In this document: positions 25,401-37,103 of the stretch, in pieces
Position numbering within the stretch: position 1 is the first letter of the stretch
Layout: every line of letters starts with the position of its first letter
Source of the DNA: Apium graveolens
Lineage: Eukaryota > Streptophyta > Magnoliopsida > Apiales > Apiaceae
Reading direction: 5' to 3'
Length of the DNA stretch: 64,000 nt
Assembly (NCBI RefSeq): GCF_009905375.1
Contig: NC_133648.1
Coordinates: 24,359,884 to 24,423,883, forward strand
Position numbers and translations under genes: made by a program
The notes under the pieces: generated by a model
Told to the model about the DNA's origin: nothing
Databases searched by the model: none
The model's input: the letters and a program-made list of their open reading frames with translations, nothing else

Positions 25401-26102
25401 TGAGTTTTTTTCTTCCTTTGAAATGGACAAAACCGAGAGCTCTTCTTGAAAATGGAAGTGTTTTGTGTTTTTTGATGTTTTTAATTTGTTTTTGGCTTGG
25501 TTGATCCACTTGGTTTGTTAATTAGATTATTACCATGGTAAATTTTGTGTGGTTCACAATCAACCAACAACACACTTCTCTTTTGGTCATGCTTAGGTCA
25601 TCTTCCCATGTCATCCTCTCACACTTGTCCTCTTCTTGTTGGTGAGATGACATCACTCTCCACTAACCCTTTGATTAACTCCTAATCACTTGGCTAGTGA
25701 CCGTTGATCTGTTATACGGTTCGCTTAACTTTCGTTCTCGTTTATCGTTTGAGGGATCATACCCGGGATCTTATTACTTGGGTTCCCTTAACCTTTCTCA
25801 ATACATTATATTCCTTTTATGATCCTCTCTTTTAATCCTTGAATTTAAATCCTTTTAATCATGTTACCTTATACTCAATTCTTTCGGTATCTGGTGGATT
25901 TTCGGGAAAAATCAAAGTGTTCGGATTTGGATTCTGACGATCTTTACATACACTTATATACCACATAGAGTACTAATAATATCCCAGAAGATCAATAAAA
26001 GAACCCCTACATAGTGTGGCATGAAAAGTTTTCTTATTCAGCATAATCAGCAAAACACTATTCATAAGGGTTTCAAAAATTCCAAAAATTGGGGTTATTA
26101 CA
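21886..26102 (-). repeat. G2 5' LTR (right on the plus strand)
   Basis: 4217 bp with the same ends as the left LTR. It carries two 55/56-bp units (23834, 23890), (TA)n near 23993-24012, and the hairpin CGGGA...TCCCG near 24026-24043. Confidence 0.85.
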
Positions 26103-26225
26103 TCTGATATTAAGTTCTGACTTCCAGTAAGTCCTGATTCCAGTAAGTCCTGATTTATCCTGTTGTTAAGTTCTGAGAACTAAACACAAATCATATTAGA
26201 CATGACATCTCAAATATATCTAACA
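26103..26225 (-). repeat. Element E 3' LTR, outer piece
   Basis: Begins with the TCTGA duplicate and ends at the antisense LTR start (TGTTAGATATATTTGAG on the minus strand). Together with 11977-11700 and 4930-4756 it rebuilds an LTR of about 566 bp after removing duplicated target bases, against 550 bp for the 5' LTR. Confidence 0.85.
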
Positions 26226-26238
26226 ATCTCCCCCAACT
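26226..26238 (-). other. Polypurine tract of element E
   Basis: Minus strand AAGTTGGGGGAGAT abuts the LTR. It is the same tract as in element A. The 26239-26366 stretch between it and the third ORF stop is 3' untranslated sequence. Confidence 0.8.
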
Positions 26239-26366
26239 TGTAAATTATGCAAAATATACAAGTTAATAGATTTGATGATGTCAAAAACATTTAAGTACAA
26301 ATGCAATAAGAGTTTAACTAGATAACTAACTACAACTTACAGTCCTTGTAGCTTTTACCAATCTCA

Positions 26367-28639
26367 CTAAGTCAATCTGAATCCAAAATGATTCTTGACA
26401 AAGCTTGATATCAGCTTTTCTTCTTTACTCCTCAGGACTTGAGATAGTGTAGTCTTGACTTGCTTCATCTCTTCATTCTGACTTCCAATCTGATAGATTG
26501 CAGTCCTTAAAGCAGAGATATGGTTTCTTTCTAAACCATCATTCAATCTTATTACCTTAGGATTAGAAGAATTTTCATTGTAGCACAGACATTTCTCATT
26601 CAGTATTACTTTAAGTATAGCAGAATCCTTCTTCATTGAAATCTCACTTCCATCATCTTTAACAATATTAGGAATGAATTATGTAACCCTTGAACAAGAA
26701 ATTCTAGCTTTATCACTTATGGTCTTCAATATGAAATTTGACCATCTCCTGGTAATATCAGACTTTACCTCTAAGAGGTAATGAAAGAATTAAAGTTCTT
26801 TAAGTGATTTGTTTAGCACATCTGATTCTGACAATTGATATGTCCTTCCATCTTCAAGAAAAAGAATCAAATTTTCTTTAACATTGTGCTTATCATGAAC
26901 ATCCAGTACCACTTGAACAGAGATAACCTTATCAAGGTATTTCTGTGTAACATCTTCAAGAGGTCTGTCAGTCAATAGAAATGGATCTCTACTAGCAACT
27001 TCAACTCCTATTTTGATCTTAGCTTCATCAGAACGTAGTCCAGCCCTGTCTATTGGTTCTCTAGCATTTAATCCAATAGTCATGAAATCAGACAGCAATT
27101 GGCTTTTCTTTGGATCTGATGGTTTGACATTTTTCCACAGAAGTTTCTTTTTATCAGCTACTTCCATCTTGTCTAAATCAACTTGAGCAGTGTCAGAGGT
27201 TGATTTGATGACTTTATCAGAACTTGCTATTTCTGCTGTTACTTGTTGTTCTTCACTCTGAACAACTTGAGCTTTGTCAGAGGTTATCTATGATTCTTCA
27301 GAAATCTTCCTTCTTTTCAGAGTTTGAACATCTTCATCTTCAGCAAGAATATCATCAGTAACTTGAACTAGTTTGCACACAGGTTTTATCAGGATTTGAG
27401 GAATTTTAATCTCCTGTGGCTTTACTGGTTAATCAACTTTCCCTTTCCCTTTATCTTTGGGATCAACCTGTGATCTTGTCATGGGCTTTGAAGCCTCAGA
27501 ATTTGACTTCTCTTTGATCACAATGCCTTTCTCTTTAGGCCTTGGAGGTTTCTTTGCAACAGAAGCTTTAGGATTTAGATCTGTCTTTTCAGCTTTAAAT
27601 CTAGCTTCTTCCTCCTTCAGACTTTCCAAATCCATTCCAGGATTATGCTTCAGAAATAATCTTCTAGCAATTTCCTTATCAAGTGTCTGAATCTTGGGAT
27701 CCTTGTAGTAGACTGTAGTCTGCTTCCCCTTGAACTTCAGAGTTTGCATGAACTTTTGAGAATCTTGACTTCCACCTTGTACCAGAACATCAGGCTTTGT
27801 CATCAGATTTTGCTCATCAGAACTTGATATCAGATTTTGAGTATCAGTACTTGCTATCAGATTTTGAGTTTGAGCAGCTTCAGAATTTATCTTTTTTTGA
27901 CTAGAAGATTTGCTTGCATCAGTAATTAGTTCCTATAAGAAACTTTGTTGCTATGCTCTTTTCCTTAAACTTGACCTCTACCCTTGCTAGGGTTTCCCTG
28001 GTCATCAGCTTCATCATCTTTCTTCTTTAGTGCTTGATCATTAGAGCATTTGGACTTAACTATCTTTTCTCCTTTTCCGCATCATCAAGTAGTAGGAGAG
28101 AGAGAAGAAGTTCAATTGAAGATTTGATTTCATCCAATTGAGCTTTCTGAGAAGCTTGATTCTGTAGGACCTCATCAATTTGGGCCTGTTGCTTCTCTTG
28201 AATCTTCTCAATGGCTTCAACCTTTTCAGAAATAGGTCTAATAAACCTCTTTTTATCAAGCTTGGTCTCCATATCCAGCTTTTCAGCTGACTCAAGAAGC
28301 TTATCAACCTTAACATGAGTTTGAGAATGTAGACCTTGAAGATTTTTAGTAGACAGAGCTGTGATTTTGAGTTGTGTCTTGAAATCAGAATTTGTGAGCA
28401 ACTCATCAGCTTTTCCAATATGGTTTGTCAGAACTTTAGAGCTTGGAATAAAATCTGATTCATTCCACTTCTTGGTCCACTCCACACCTCTGTGAGTATC
28501 TTCCCAAGTAATAGGAGCATCTTTCTCAACAAACTTCTCAATTAGTGCCTCCTTTCCTAGAGATGGAGCTAGAATAGCAACAGAAACACTGTCTGCAGAA
28601 CTTGAAGAAGACTCATTATCCTTGGATAACTAGAGTATG
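26367..28639 (-). pseudogene. Element E third ORF, distal part
   Basis: Continues the aORF interrupted by G3. In order on the minus strand: a Trp-containing segment (VEWTKKWNES, about 28485-28455), a coiled coil rich in Lys/Glu/Gln (about 28320-28100), Lys-rich linkers with TRSQ-type motifs (27500-27430), and the conserved C-terminal domain (27167-26367). Broken by at least one frameshift between about 28060 and 27803 and stops near 27430, 27290, 26790 and 26690. It is homologous to element A's 822-2987. The product may be a structural or regulatory accessory protein; no enzyme signature is seen. Confidence 0.75.
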
Positions 28640-31600
28640 TGTAACACCCCCAAATCCGGGGTCGGGGATCCGGGTTGTCACGAGTTCCATTTCCCTTAAT
28701 AACACCCAATCTTAATAAACAATCAACTACTCTGTACTGTGACCCCACAATAAACACACACACCACAAGTTATAGTCTCAGAGATGAATATCTAAAAATA
28801 ACACGAGTCATTTTATTCCAAAATTATATGCCATTACAACTTAAAAGGGTTTCTGAATAAATTTACCTTTCTTTGCCATTATTACAATTGATAAAGATAC
28901 ATAAGTCTGGTACATCAAAAGTTGAAAGCCTAGCCTATTGGTAGTTCCTACCTCAGCTACAGCGACATCAACGCCTATAGGAAACTGCGGAACGTTTCCT
29001 ATCCGCTCGCGAATTGGGAGCTTGGTCCTGTTCATCTTGTCTATCTGATGTTGTGTGATGAAAGAAGAAAGCAAGGGTGAGCACCAAGCCCACCGAAATA
29101 ATATGTATAATAATTAACAATATATGAGCATTCTCATAGTACTCATGAAAGTCTTGGTCAAGAAGAAATGAACCAAGCTGATATCTTAACGCGACCAAGT
29201 CGCAAAATATTCAGTATATATATACATATACTTTTCACAATCTTTGAAATCCTCTGACATGTATAATATACACAGAGTTCCAGTTTATAACTGTATAAAA
29301 AATATCGTTGCAAGGTGATCTCATATATCTAACCTTGTCTCAGCGTTTTTCTGAAAATCTTTGACATGCACAAGATAATCATTTACTAGGTATAAGTTTA
29401 AAAGATGAAGTTACAAGATACTTCAATATACTTATATCTTTTCCGAATACTACTTGAACTACCACCGTTCAATGTATAAATAGTTCATCCCATAGATTAA
29501 GCTACGAGACAAAACTTGTATAGAATCAATCTTTAAAATATCATCAAAATAAAATGAAGTTATGAGATACTTCATTTGATGCAAACATCATTTTGAAAAC
29601 TTGACCCTGCCAACACTCAACAATCGCCCAACCGTAGCCATTCTATCGAAGTGCTCTGGGTAGTGTTGCAGAAATATCCAATTGGATGATGAACTCATTA
29701 CAGGAGTTTGCCGCGCCAGGAAGACCACTTACGATGATCAGTCGTAGTAGTACAACCCCACCATTTCTTACATGTAGAGGAGAACCTGTCGGATTTACTT
29801 GTCAACCGAACACTGGACTCCTAAGGAATGGACCGTCTTAGCGGAACTTCCAGGCCATTTGGGCCAATATAATAAGGCTGGGCCGGCGCCACTCGACCAC
29901 TTACGCCACTCCTAGTTCAGATGAAATCCATGACTCTGAAACGTAAAGCTCGTCCCCCCTTTCCCCAAGTAGAAACTTGTTGATATGGCTCCACTAAGAA
30001 GTCGTATCTAGTTGGAAAGGAAAACTCACCGATATTTCCCAGGCGATGCCTGTTAATGGATTAACTTGTTCCAAGAATTTTACTTCCCGAGTATTGGGTA
30101 AGTAATCAAAAACTCTTTTATCAAAATAGCAACCTTGTTGCGAATATAAAACACACCACAGAGCGGGATCCCTCAGGTTTTGAGCGAATATTTAAATCCC
30201 CTTTGAAAGGAAGATCTTAAATATATAAAAAAATGAGTTTTGGGATCCGCTCTAACTTTTAAAATCATTTTGAAGACTCGCAAACATTTTTAAGAATATT
30301 TGGAGTAATGCTGATTTAATAAAATAAATCAGTCTCAATATATTAGAAAATATCTGAATATTATTATTTAAATAATATTCTCATAAAGAATAATCTTTAT
30401 AAAAATAATTGAAGTAGAAGTTGTAAAACTTATACTTGAAATGAATATTAAATAACCAAAGATATACTTATACGAAAGTAATATCTTTATTTGAATAATC
30501 AAAAGTGAGTTTGATCATCGACACATTATTCCTTAATAAAATAAAGAATAATAATTAGTAATTAATCGGAGTCATTAGTCCTCGAATGAATATTCAAAAT
30601 AAAATTCATTAATAAAATAAACGGGGTCATAAGCCCTCGAATGAATATTCAAAATAATATTCAATAATAAAATAAACGGAGTCATAAGCCCTCGAATGAA
30701 TATGCAAAATAATATTCATTAATAAAATAAACGGAGTCATAAGACCTCGAATGAATATTCAAAGTAATATTCATTAATAAAATAAACGGAGTCATAAGCC
30801 CTCGAATGAATATTCAATGTAATATTCAATAATAAAATAAACGAGGTCATAACCCTCGAATTAATATTCAAAATAATATTCATTAATGAAATAAAGTTAT
30901 CGAATAAACCTTATTTGATTCATAGTTTTAAAAAAACTATTCATATATATATATAAATATATATATATATTATACTCGGGAGCATCGACTCCCGGTTTTA
31001 GAAAAATGTTCACCTTTGGGTCCCCTATACTAAGGGTATATGCAAATTACCGCTTATCTCTAGCATAGGTGATATCAACTGAATCAACAGATATATGTAT
31101 CAAGAATACGAAACAGGCATGCATATATACCATATCACATGCTACAATATATCGCAAGAATTTGCTAATTAACCATCATGCATCTATCACAAGATAATGC
31201 ATATACATATGTATACATCACAACAACAGTATAACGGGTAGAAAACTTGCCTGAGTGCTCCCGGATAGACTTAAGCTTAGAGTGGGTCCGATAACCTATG
31301 AACAACAACATAAGTCGGAATTAAACTCCGGTCGCTTAAGAAACTAGACTTTAACCATTTAGAGTCCTAACGTTCGCTTTCGCGCTTAACGATTCACTTG
31401 AGTCGCTCGAGTACCCTCGGCTCCACCATTTTTAATAAATTAACCATTAAGGGTTTTAAGGCGATTCTTTCGCGAGTGCCTTACCAACTGCCTAATACAC
31501 TTTACATAAATGATTCATACTCCAATTAGTCCCTTAAGGTCTTTAACCTATGTTTCAAAGTAAGGTGAGGGGTAATGGTTCGTTCGCGAAACGTCGTTAC

Positions 31601-33028
31601 TTAAAACGGTTGGTTATCCTAAACCGTACATCGGATTCAAACGAACCACATATCAAAAGGAAGCTCGTAACATGAACTATCTAAACATGGAAATGGTCAA
31701 AACCTAACAGTGAGTTCAAGGGTTCTGATGTTAAGAACAAAACAGTCTAAGGTAAATCGGACATTACGACGACTATGTTTACGCGATTTCCCAAAATTTT
31801 ACCAAACCAATTCAACACCAAACCATCACCAATCAATCCCAATACAACCATATGACAATATCACTCATCAACCACTTTAAACCATTTAAACCAAGCCCAA
31901 ATCATACCATGAATCATCAAGAACAACTAGTGCTAATCTTAACTCCCAAAATCAACAAAAACACTTAACAACTAAGATCTCAACATGACAAAACAACTAC
32001 TACACTTAATCTATCATTCCATCATCATAATCATTTATACCAAACAACTTAATGCTAAGATAATTTAGAGTTATACCTTCCTTGAAGCTTTTAATCAATG
32101 AAAGATCCTTGGAATGCCCATGAAAGCCTTGATCTATGCTTAAGCTACCTTGAACTTTCATAAAAAATCAAGAAAACCAAAGTTATTTCTTGAAGGTTAC
32201 TATTCACCATCTTCTTCCTTGATTTATTGGAAGAGATTGTGAAGGAATTAGAAGCTTAAACTTATAGGATATCCATATCTATGTACAAGGAACCTTAGAT
32301 AATTACCTCACTAATTAACAAGGCTTGGATCTTGAATTTTGGAATTTTCTTCCTTGAAAAAGAAGAAAATCCGAGAGCTCTTCTTGAAAATGGAAGTGTT
32401 TTGTGTTTTTTGATTTGTTTGCTTGGTTGCTAGCTTTTGTTTTTTATTAATTACCTTTTTACCCATAAAAAATTGTGTGGTTATTAATCAACCACACCTC
32501 CTTCCCTTATGTCATGCTTAGGTCATCATGTGATGTCACCTTGTTACACTTGTCTTCCTCTTGTTGGTGTGATGACATCATCATCCACTAACCCCTTGAT
32601 TAACTCCTAATTACTTGGCTAATGACCGCTGATCTGTTATGCGGTTCGCATAACTTTCGTTTTCGTTTACCATTTGAGGGATCATACCCGGGATCTTATT
32701 ACTTAGGTTTCCTTCACCTTTCTCAATACATTATATTCCTTTCATGATCTCTCTTATAATCCTTGAATTTAAATCCTTTTTATTCTGTTACCTTATACTC
32801 AATTATTTCTGTATCTGGTAGATTTTTGGGAAAAACCAAAGTGTTCGGATTTGGATTCTGACGATCTTTACATACACTTATATACCTCATAGAGTACTAA
32901 TAATATCCCAGAAGATCAATAAAAGAACCCCTACATAGTGTGGCATGAAAAGTTTTCTTATTCAGCATAATCAGCAAAATACTATTTATAACGGGTTTCA
33001 AAAATTCCAAAAATTGGGGTTATTACAG
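28640..33028 (-). repeat. G3: solo gypsy LTR inserted in element E third ORF
   Basis: A single 4389-bp LTR, from TGTAACACCCCC to TTATTACA, flanked by GTATG on both sides (28635-28639 and 33029-33033). No internal sequence. This is the classic product of LTR-LTR recombination. It is longer than the G1 and G2 LTRs mainly because of an expanded 55-bp tandem array. Confidence 0.9.
30567..30896. repeat. Six-copy 55-bp tandem repeat in G3
   Basis: Units beginning CGGAGTCAT (variants CGGGGTCAT, CGAGGTCAT) start at 30567, 30622, 30677, 30732, 30787 and 30842, exactly 55 bp apart. Each contains CCTCGAATGAATATTC and ends in an AATAAAATAAA-like run. Other LTRs of the family here have two or three units. 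Confidence 0.85.
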
Positions 33029-34667
33029 TATGTGAGGCAACTGGAGATTCAGGTACATCTTCATCTAAATTCTGATCATCAGAATTTATCTCCAGATTAG
33101 GAGTTGTTGGTATAGATGGTATCTCAACATTTAAGATTGGAGAATTATCAGTAGATGGCTGAGCTATTCTAGAAGCTTCCAAATAAAGAATAGTAGGAAT
33201 GTGCAGCCTATTGATGTCAATTTCAGGACTTAAGCCTGAATCTTCAACTGTAACATCTTCATGAAGAGGAGAGACAGGAGGTGTAACCACTGTATCATTA
33301 GTAGTGTCTTTGTCTTTAGCTGGAGGTGGCAGAGATTCAATCATAATTGGATTTGAGATCAGAGATTCCTGATCCCCTTCCTCAGCTTCTTCAATAGTAT
33401 CTTCTGATGGAGGCTTAGCCATGTGCCTTCCTGCTCTCATTTTCTTCAATCTCCTTGCCAATGAAGGAGTTGCTTTAGCAGCATCAGAACTAGCAGTTTT
33501 CTTCCTCTTCAAAGAATCAGAATCTTGAGCTGCAGTTTCTTTCTGAAATGTGACATTCTCAGCTTCAACTATCACAAGTTCTGATGCATGAACCTGTGAT
33601 TCCTTTCCACTATCAGATTCATCCCTGAGAATCATTTTCCTTCTCTTTTGTGGAGGTTGAGGAACAGACTTTGTCCTCTTAGATTTGGAAGATGAAGGTC
33701 TGATTGTATGTGCCGATGGTTGAGGTTGAGATGACTGTGTTGGTTTCAAATATGTCCTGATGGTAGGTTGTGGTTGTGGTTGAGAAGTGCTTGGTCGTGC
33801 AGTGGTTGGAGGTTCTGATGGAGGTTGGGATGGTTGGACATCAGGATATAGAGCAGTGTATGTGGATGGGTCAGAGTTTACCAAAAACTGTTTGACAGAT
33901 TGTGGGATTTGGAGGGGTCTCAAAATAGTTTTCTTATTATCAGTAGATAATAAGTCAGTAAATGCTCTCTTTGCTAGCTTAAATGGTTCAATTAACTCAC
34001 TAGCTAATTGGGGTGCATCAGAACAACAAGAACTATAAATAAGCTGACCGAATCTAGCAAAATATACAGTGTTTCTATCTTTTGTCATCCTATCCCCAAT
34101 AAAGCCTAAAACAGCATTTGCATAATCAAAATGAGTTTGATTTATGAGAGAATACCCGATTTGTTGACTGAGAATTGAGATTACATCAAAATTTGAACAC
34201 TTATTTGCAAAAGTCCTGGTGATGCAGTCGAAGAAGAAACTCCATTCCCTCCTTATGTGGAGTCTCTTCAACTGTCCCAGCTTCGCCAGAGTCTTTTCAT
34301 AGCCCAGATTGGCCATTAGCTGTTGAAGAACTGGCTCTTCAACTGTTGAATATGTGCAGTTCTCTGGCAGATGGAGTGTTTGTCGAACTGTGGCCAAGGT
34401 CACCACATGAGCATCCTCCCATATTGTAAATACAATACTTGGGGACCCATTGACACCACCATCATCATACACGCCTGATCTCCAGAACTCCAGCACTTGA
34501 GTTCCTGAGAATGTGTCCGGTTGGGTCAGTGCATAACCTATCTCAGAGTTAGCGAGAAAATCCTGAACGAAATGAAGATCTGATGGGGCTTCACTCTTGC
34601 TAAGAATAACCAAGTAATTGTTGGGGACAAACTTTGCTCCATTAAAAATAATGTCTTTTGGTGCCAT
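33029..34667 (-). pseudogene. Element E third ORF (aORF), N-terminal part
   Basis: About 546 codons open from an ATG at 34667 down to the G3 insertion. An upstream in-frame GTG at 34703 is not a credible start, because the shared ATGGCA context marks 34667. Layout: an N-terminal globular domain of about 260 residues with the conserved motif RREWSFFFD and VYFARF, a Pro/Ser/Thr/Gln-rich linker (about residues 270-340), a basic cluster (KRRK) that could act as a nuclear signal, then acidic Ser-rich sequence. The N-terminal domain is recognisably related to D's 52973 ORF despite low identity. Function unknown; PF20167-like plant-transposon domains are a possible relative (inference, unchecked). 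Confidence 0.75.
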
Positions 34668-34830
34668 TTCTGTGAAAAATAAGTGAGAAAATAGAGTGTA
34701 CACAAGGTGTTTGATAAAAAGCCTGTATGAAAAAGCTTCAGAGAATATTAGAGAGAGAGAATAAGAGAGATTAAGAATAGAAAAGTAGGTAAAAGATTAG
34801 AAAATCTTTTAACTCCCATATATATACTCT
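34668..34830 (-). promoter_or_regulatory. Putative internal promoter and leader of element E aORF
   Basis: Minus strand shows TATATATA at about 34826-34819, then a pyrimidine-rich leader with CTCTCTTATTCTCTCTCTC-like sequence, then ATGGCA at 34667, about 150 bases downstream. The same order recurs before the third ORFs of D and C. Interpretation as a subgenomic promoter is inference. Confidence 0.5.
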
Positions 34831-35987
34831 CTCCACTCAACAGTCCTTTTTAAAAGTAAAACTGACACTTGTACACCTGTCAGCTAGTAAATAGTTAAAG
34901 CAGAGTTAGTGGGCACGAGAAATAAGCAATAATTAACGTGCACATGCAGTTTTTCAAGACAAACACGTTTCCCACTTAACCAAATGATTATGGCTGTTTT
35001 TATCTCACCTAAATATATTCTGATTAAATATGACCATTACAGAATTTACCATAAATAAGTCAAGTAAATAAATAATGACACGTAGGCATCAGAGTTTCCA
35101 TCAGGATTTAATATCAGAACTTGACTATTATCAGATTTTAACAGTCATCAGAACATGGCTTTTATACCCAAAAAGTGAATGTTTGAATCTGTGATTCTTC
35201 ATACAAATACTGACTTGTTTTTATAGAGTTTAATCATCAGAACTTCCATCAGAATTGTCCTCAGAATTTATGCAAATGACACTTAACTTTTTGTCAAAAA
35301 CAACTTAATCACCACAGTAATTTTCATCATTCATATGGAGTGACTGTGTGTGCATTAGCAGAATATCAGATAAAGATTAAAGTCTGTTAAACTTCAGTAC
35401 ATCTTAGAAATAAGGCATAACTAAGAAAAGTGCTTAAAATCTGTCATTAATAATGAAGTCTACTATAGAATAAATTTATGAAAGAATCCACCTCAACTGT
35501 TTGTGCTCATTTTATGCATCTTTTAACATTCTTTTTCACAGTGGCTTCTCAGTGTAAATGAGTCACAACTGCTATCAGAATTTATGCTATTATCAGAGTA
35601 TTTCTCCAGTAATCAGAGAATGTGAAAAGTCACCAAGAAAAATTTATTTGCTTTTCTAATGCATATTACTTAATACCAGCAATGCACTTGGGTCTTCCCT
35701 TTCACATATTTACTCTAGATCTCAAATGATTACCTGATTTTGATTTTATTTTCTTTTCTTTTCTTTTCTTCAGATAAGTGAGGCTTATCAAGCATGTGGT
35801 TCATCCTTAAGATTTACTGACATCAGAATTTGACAGATAAGAAACAAGAATCTAGTTTGTGACTTAGTAATAAGATACACAAAGTAAATTTGACTAAGCT
35901 CAACATCAAAATTTGCTTGTGTTAATGAATTTCCACATAAACAACTAATTCAAACATGGGATTTCTAGTATGTTAAAGACTACTAGG
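34831..35987 (-). other. Element E spacer between pol and third ORF
   Basis: No coding capacity. It is homologous to 61020-62200 of element C (shared GAAAAACTGCATG and CTCGTGCCCA blocks, and a purine-rich AAAAGAAAAGAAAAG run at about 35768-35751, minus-strand reading). It is dense in TCAGAACTT / TCAGAATTT repeats, the family's dispersed motif. Confidence 0.7.
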
Positions 35988-37103
35988 TCAGCATCTAGCA
36001 CAAAGACAGGTAGCATACATGATATCAGGTCTACTTGCAGTTAAATAGAGTAAAGAGTCAATCATACCTCTATAGTTAATAATATCTACTGATGAACCGG
36101 TATCTTTATCTAACTTGGTTGCAGTGGCCATGGGAGTTGAAGCAGTAGAACTGTCTTGCATTCCAAATTTCTTGAGTAGATTTCTGGTGTATTTGGATTG
36201 ACAGATGAAAGTACCTTTTTCAGTTTGCTTGACTTGAAGTCCCAGAAAATAACTCAACTCTCCCATCATACTCATTTGATATCTTGACTGCATTAGCTTG
36301 GAAAATCTTTCACAAAGCTTTGTATTTGTAGAGCCAAAAATGATATCATCAACATATATCTGTACCAAAAGTAAGTCATTTCCATGGTTGAGGTAGAATA
36401 AAGTCTTGTCAATTGTGCCTATGTGAAATCCACTTTCCAGAAGGAATTGAGCTAAAGTCTCATACCATGCTCTTGGAGCTTGGTTAAGACCATAAAGTGC
36501 TTTATCAAGCCTGTAGACATGATTTGGAAATTTAGGATCTACAAAGCCTGGAGGTTGTTCAACATATACCTCTTCCTCCAATTCTCCATTGAGAAAAGCA
36601 CTTTTCACATCTATTTGAAAGACTTTGAACTTTTTGTGAGCAGCATAAGCTAAAAAGATTCTTATGGCTTCCAATCTAGCAACTGGTGCAAATGTTTCAT
36701 TATAATCAATACCCTCCTGTTGAGAGTAACCCTTAGCAACCATCCTTGCTTTGTTCCTTGTAATTATGCCATCACTATTAGTTTTGTTTCTGAACACCCA
36801 TTTTGTGCCAACAACTGATCTGTTCTTTGGTCTTGGCACTAGGGTCCAGACTTTATTTCTTTCAAATTCATTTAACTCTTCCTGTATTGCTTGCACCCAA
36901 TCAGCTTCTTGAAGAGCTTCTTCCACTTTTTTTGGTTCAGTCTGAGATAGAAAGGAATGATAGAGACATTCATTTGATGTTGCAGTTCTAGTTCTGACAC
37001 CTGCTTCAGGATCTCTAATTATTAAGTCAGGTGTATGTGCTTTAGTCCACTTTCTTGTAGATGGAAGTTGTTCTCCAGAACTGGATCCTCCCCCATGATC
37101 CAT
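35988..37103 (-). pseudogene. pol: Element E reverse transcriptase, RNase H deleted
   Basis: 371 codons open. Copia RT motifs are intact: KWVFRNK (about residue 101), [16 protein letters not shown] (Asp about 165), the [12 protein letters not shown] motif, and YVDDIIFGS (Tyr 250, catalytic Asp 252-253). The frame then ends at CLCARC because sequence jumps straight to the post-pol spacer. All of RNase H (present in C at 60250-60846) is missing. The frame is shifted relative to the integrase ORF near 37100. RT copies element RNA into cDNA in the particle; without RNase H this copy could not complete that. Confidence 0.85.

Larger units (their letters stand above)
11978..26102 (-). mobile_element. 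G2: full-length Ty3/gypsy chromovirus-like element with 4.2-kb LTRs
   Basis: A 14.1-kb element with target duplication TCTGA (11973-11977 and 26103-26107). LTRs are 11978-16190 and 21886-26102; the internal region is only 5.7 kb. The minus-strand order is primer site (21868-21881), gag, decayed pol ending in integrase plus chromodomain, then a polypurine tract beside the left LTR. The iMet primer, TGTAA termini and chromodomain-like C-terminus fit the Tekay/Del chromovirus group (inference). The LTRs differ by about 5% in 370 bp compared by eye, whereas the coding region is almost unreadable, so it may have moved with borrowed enzymes. Confidence 0.85.
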
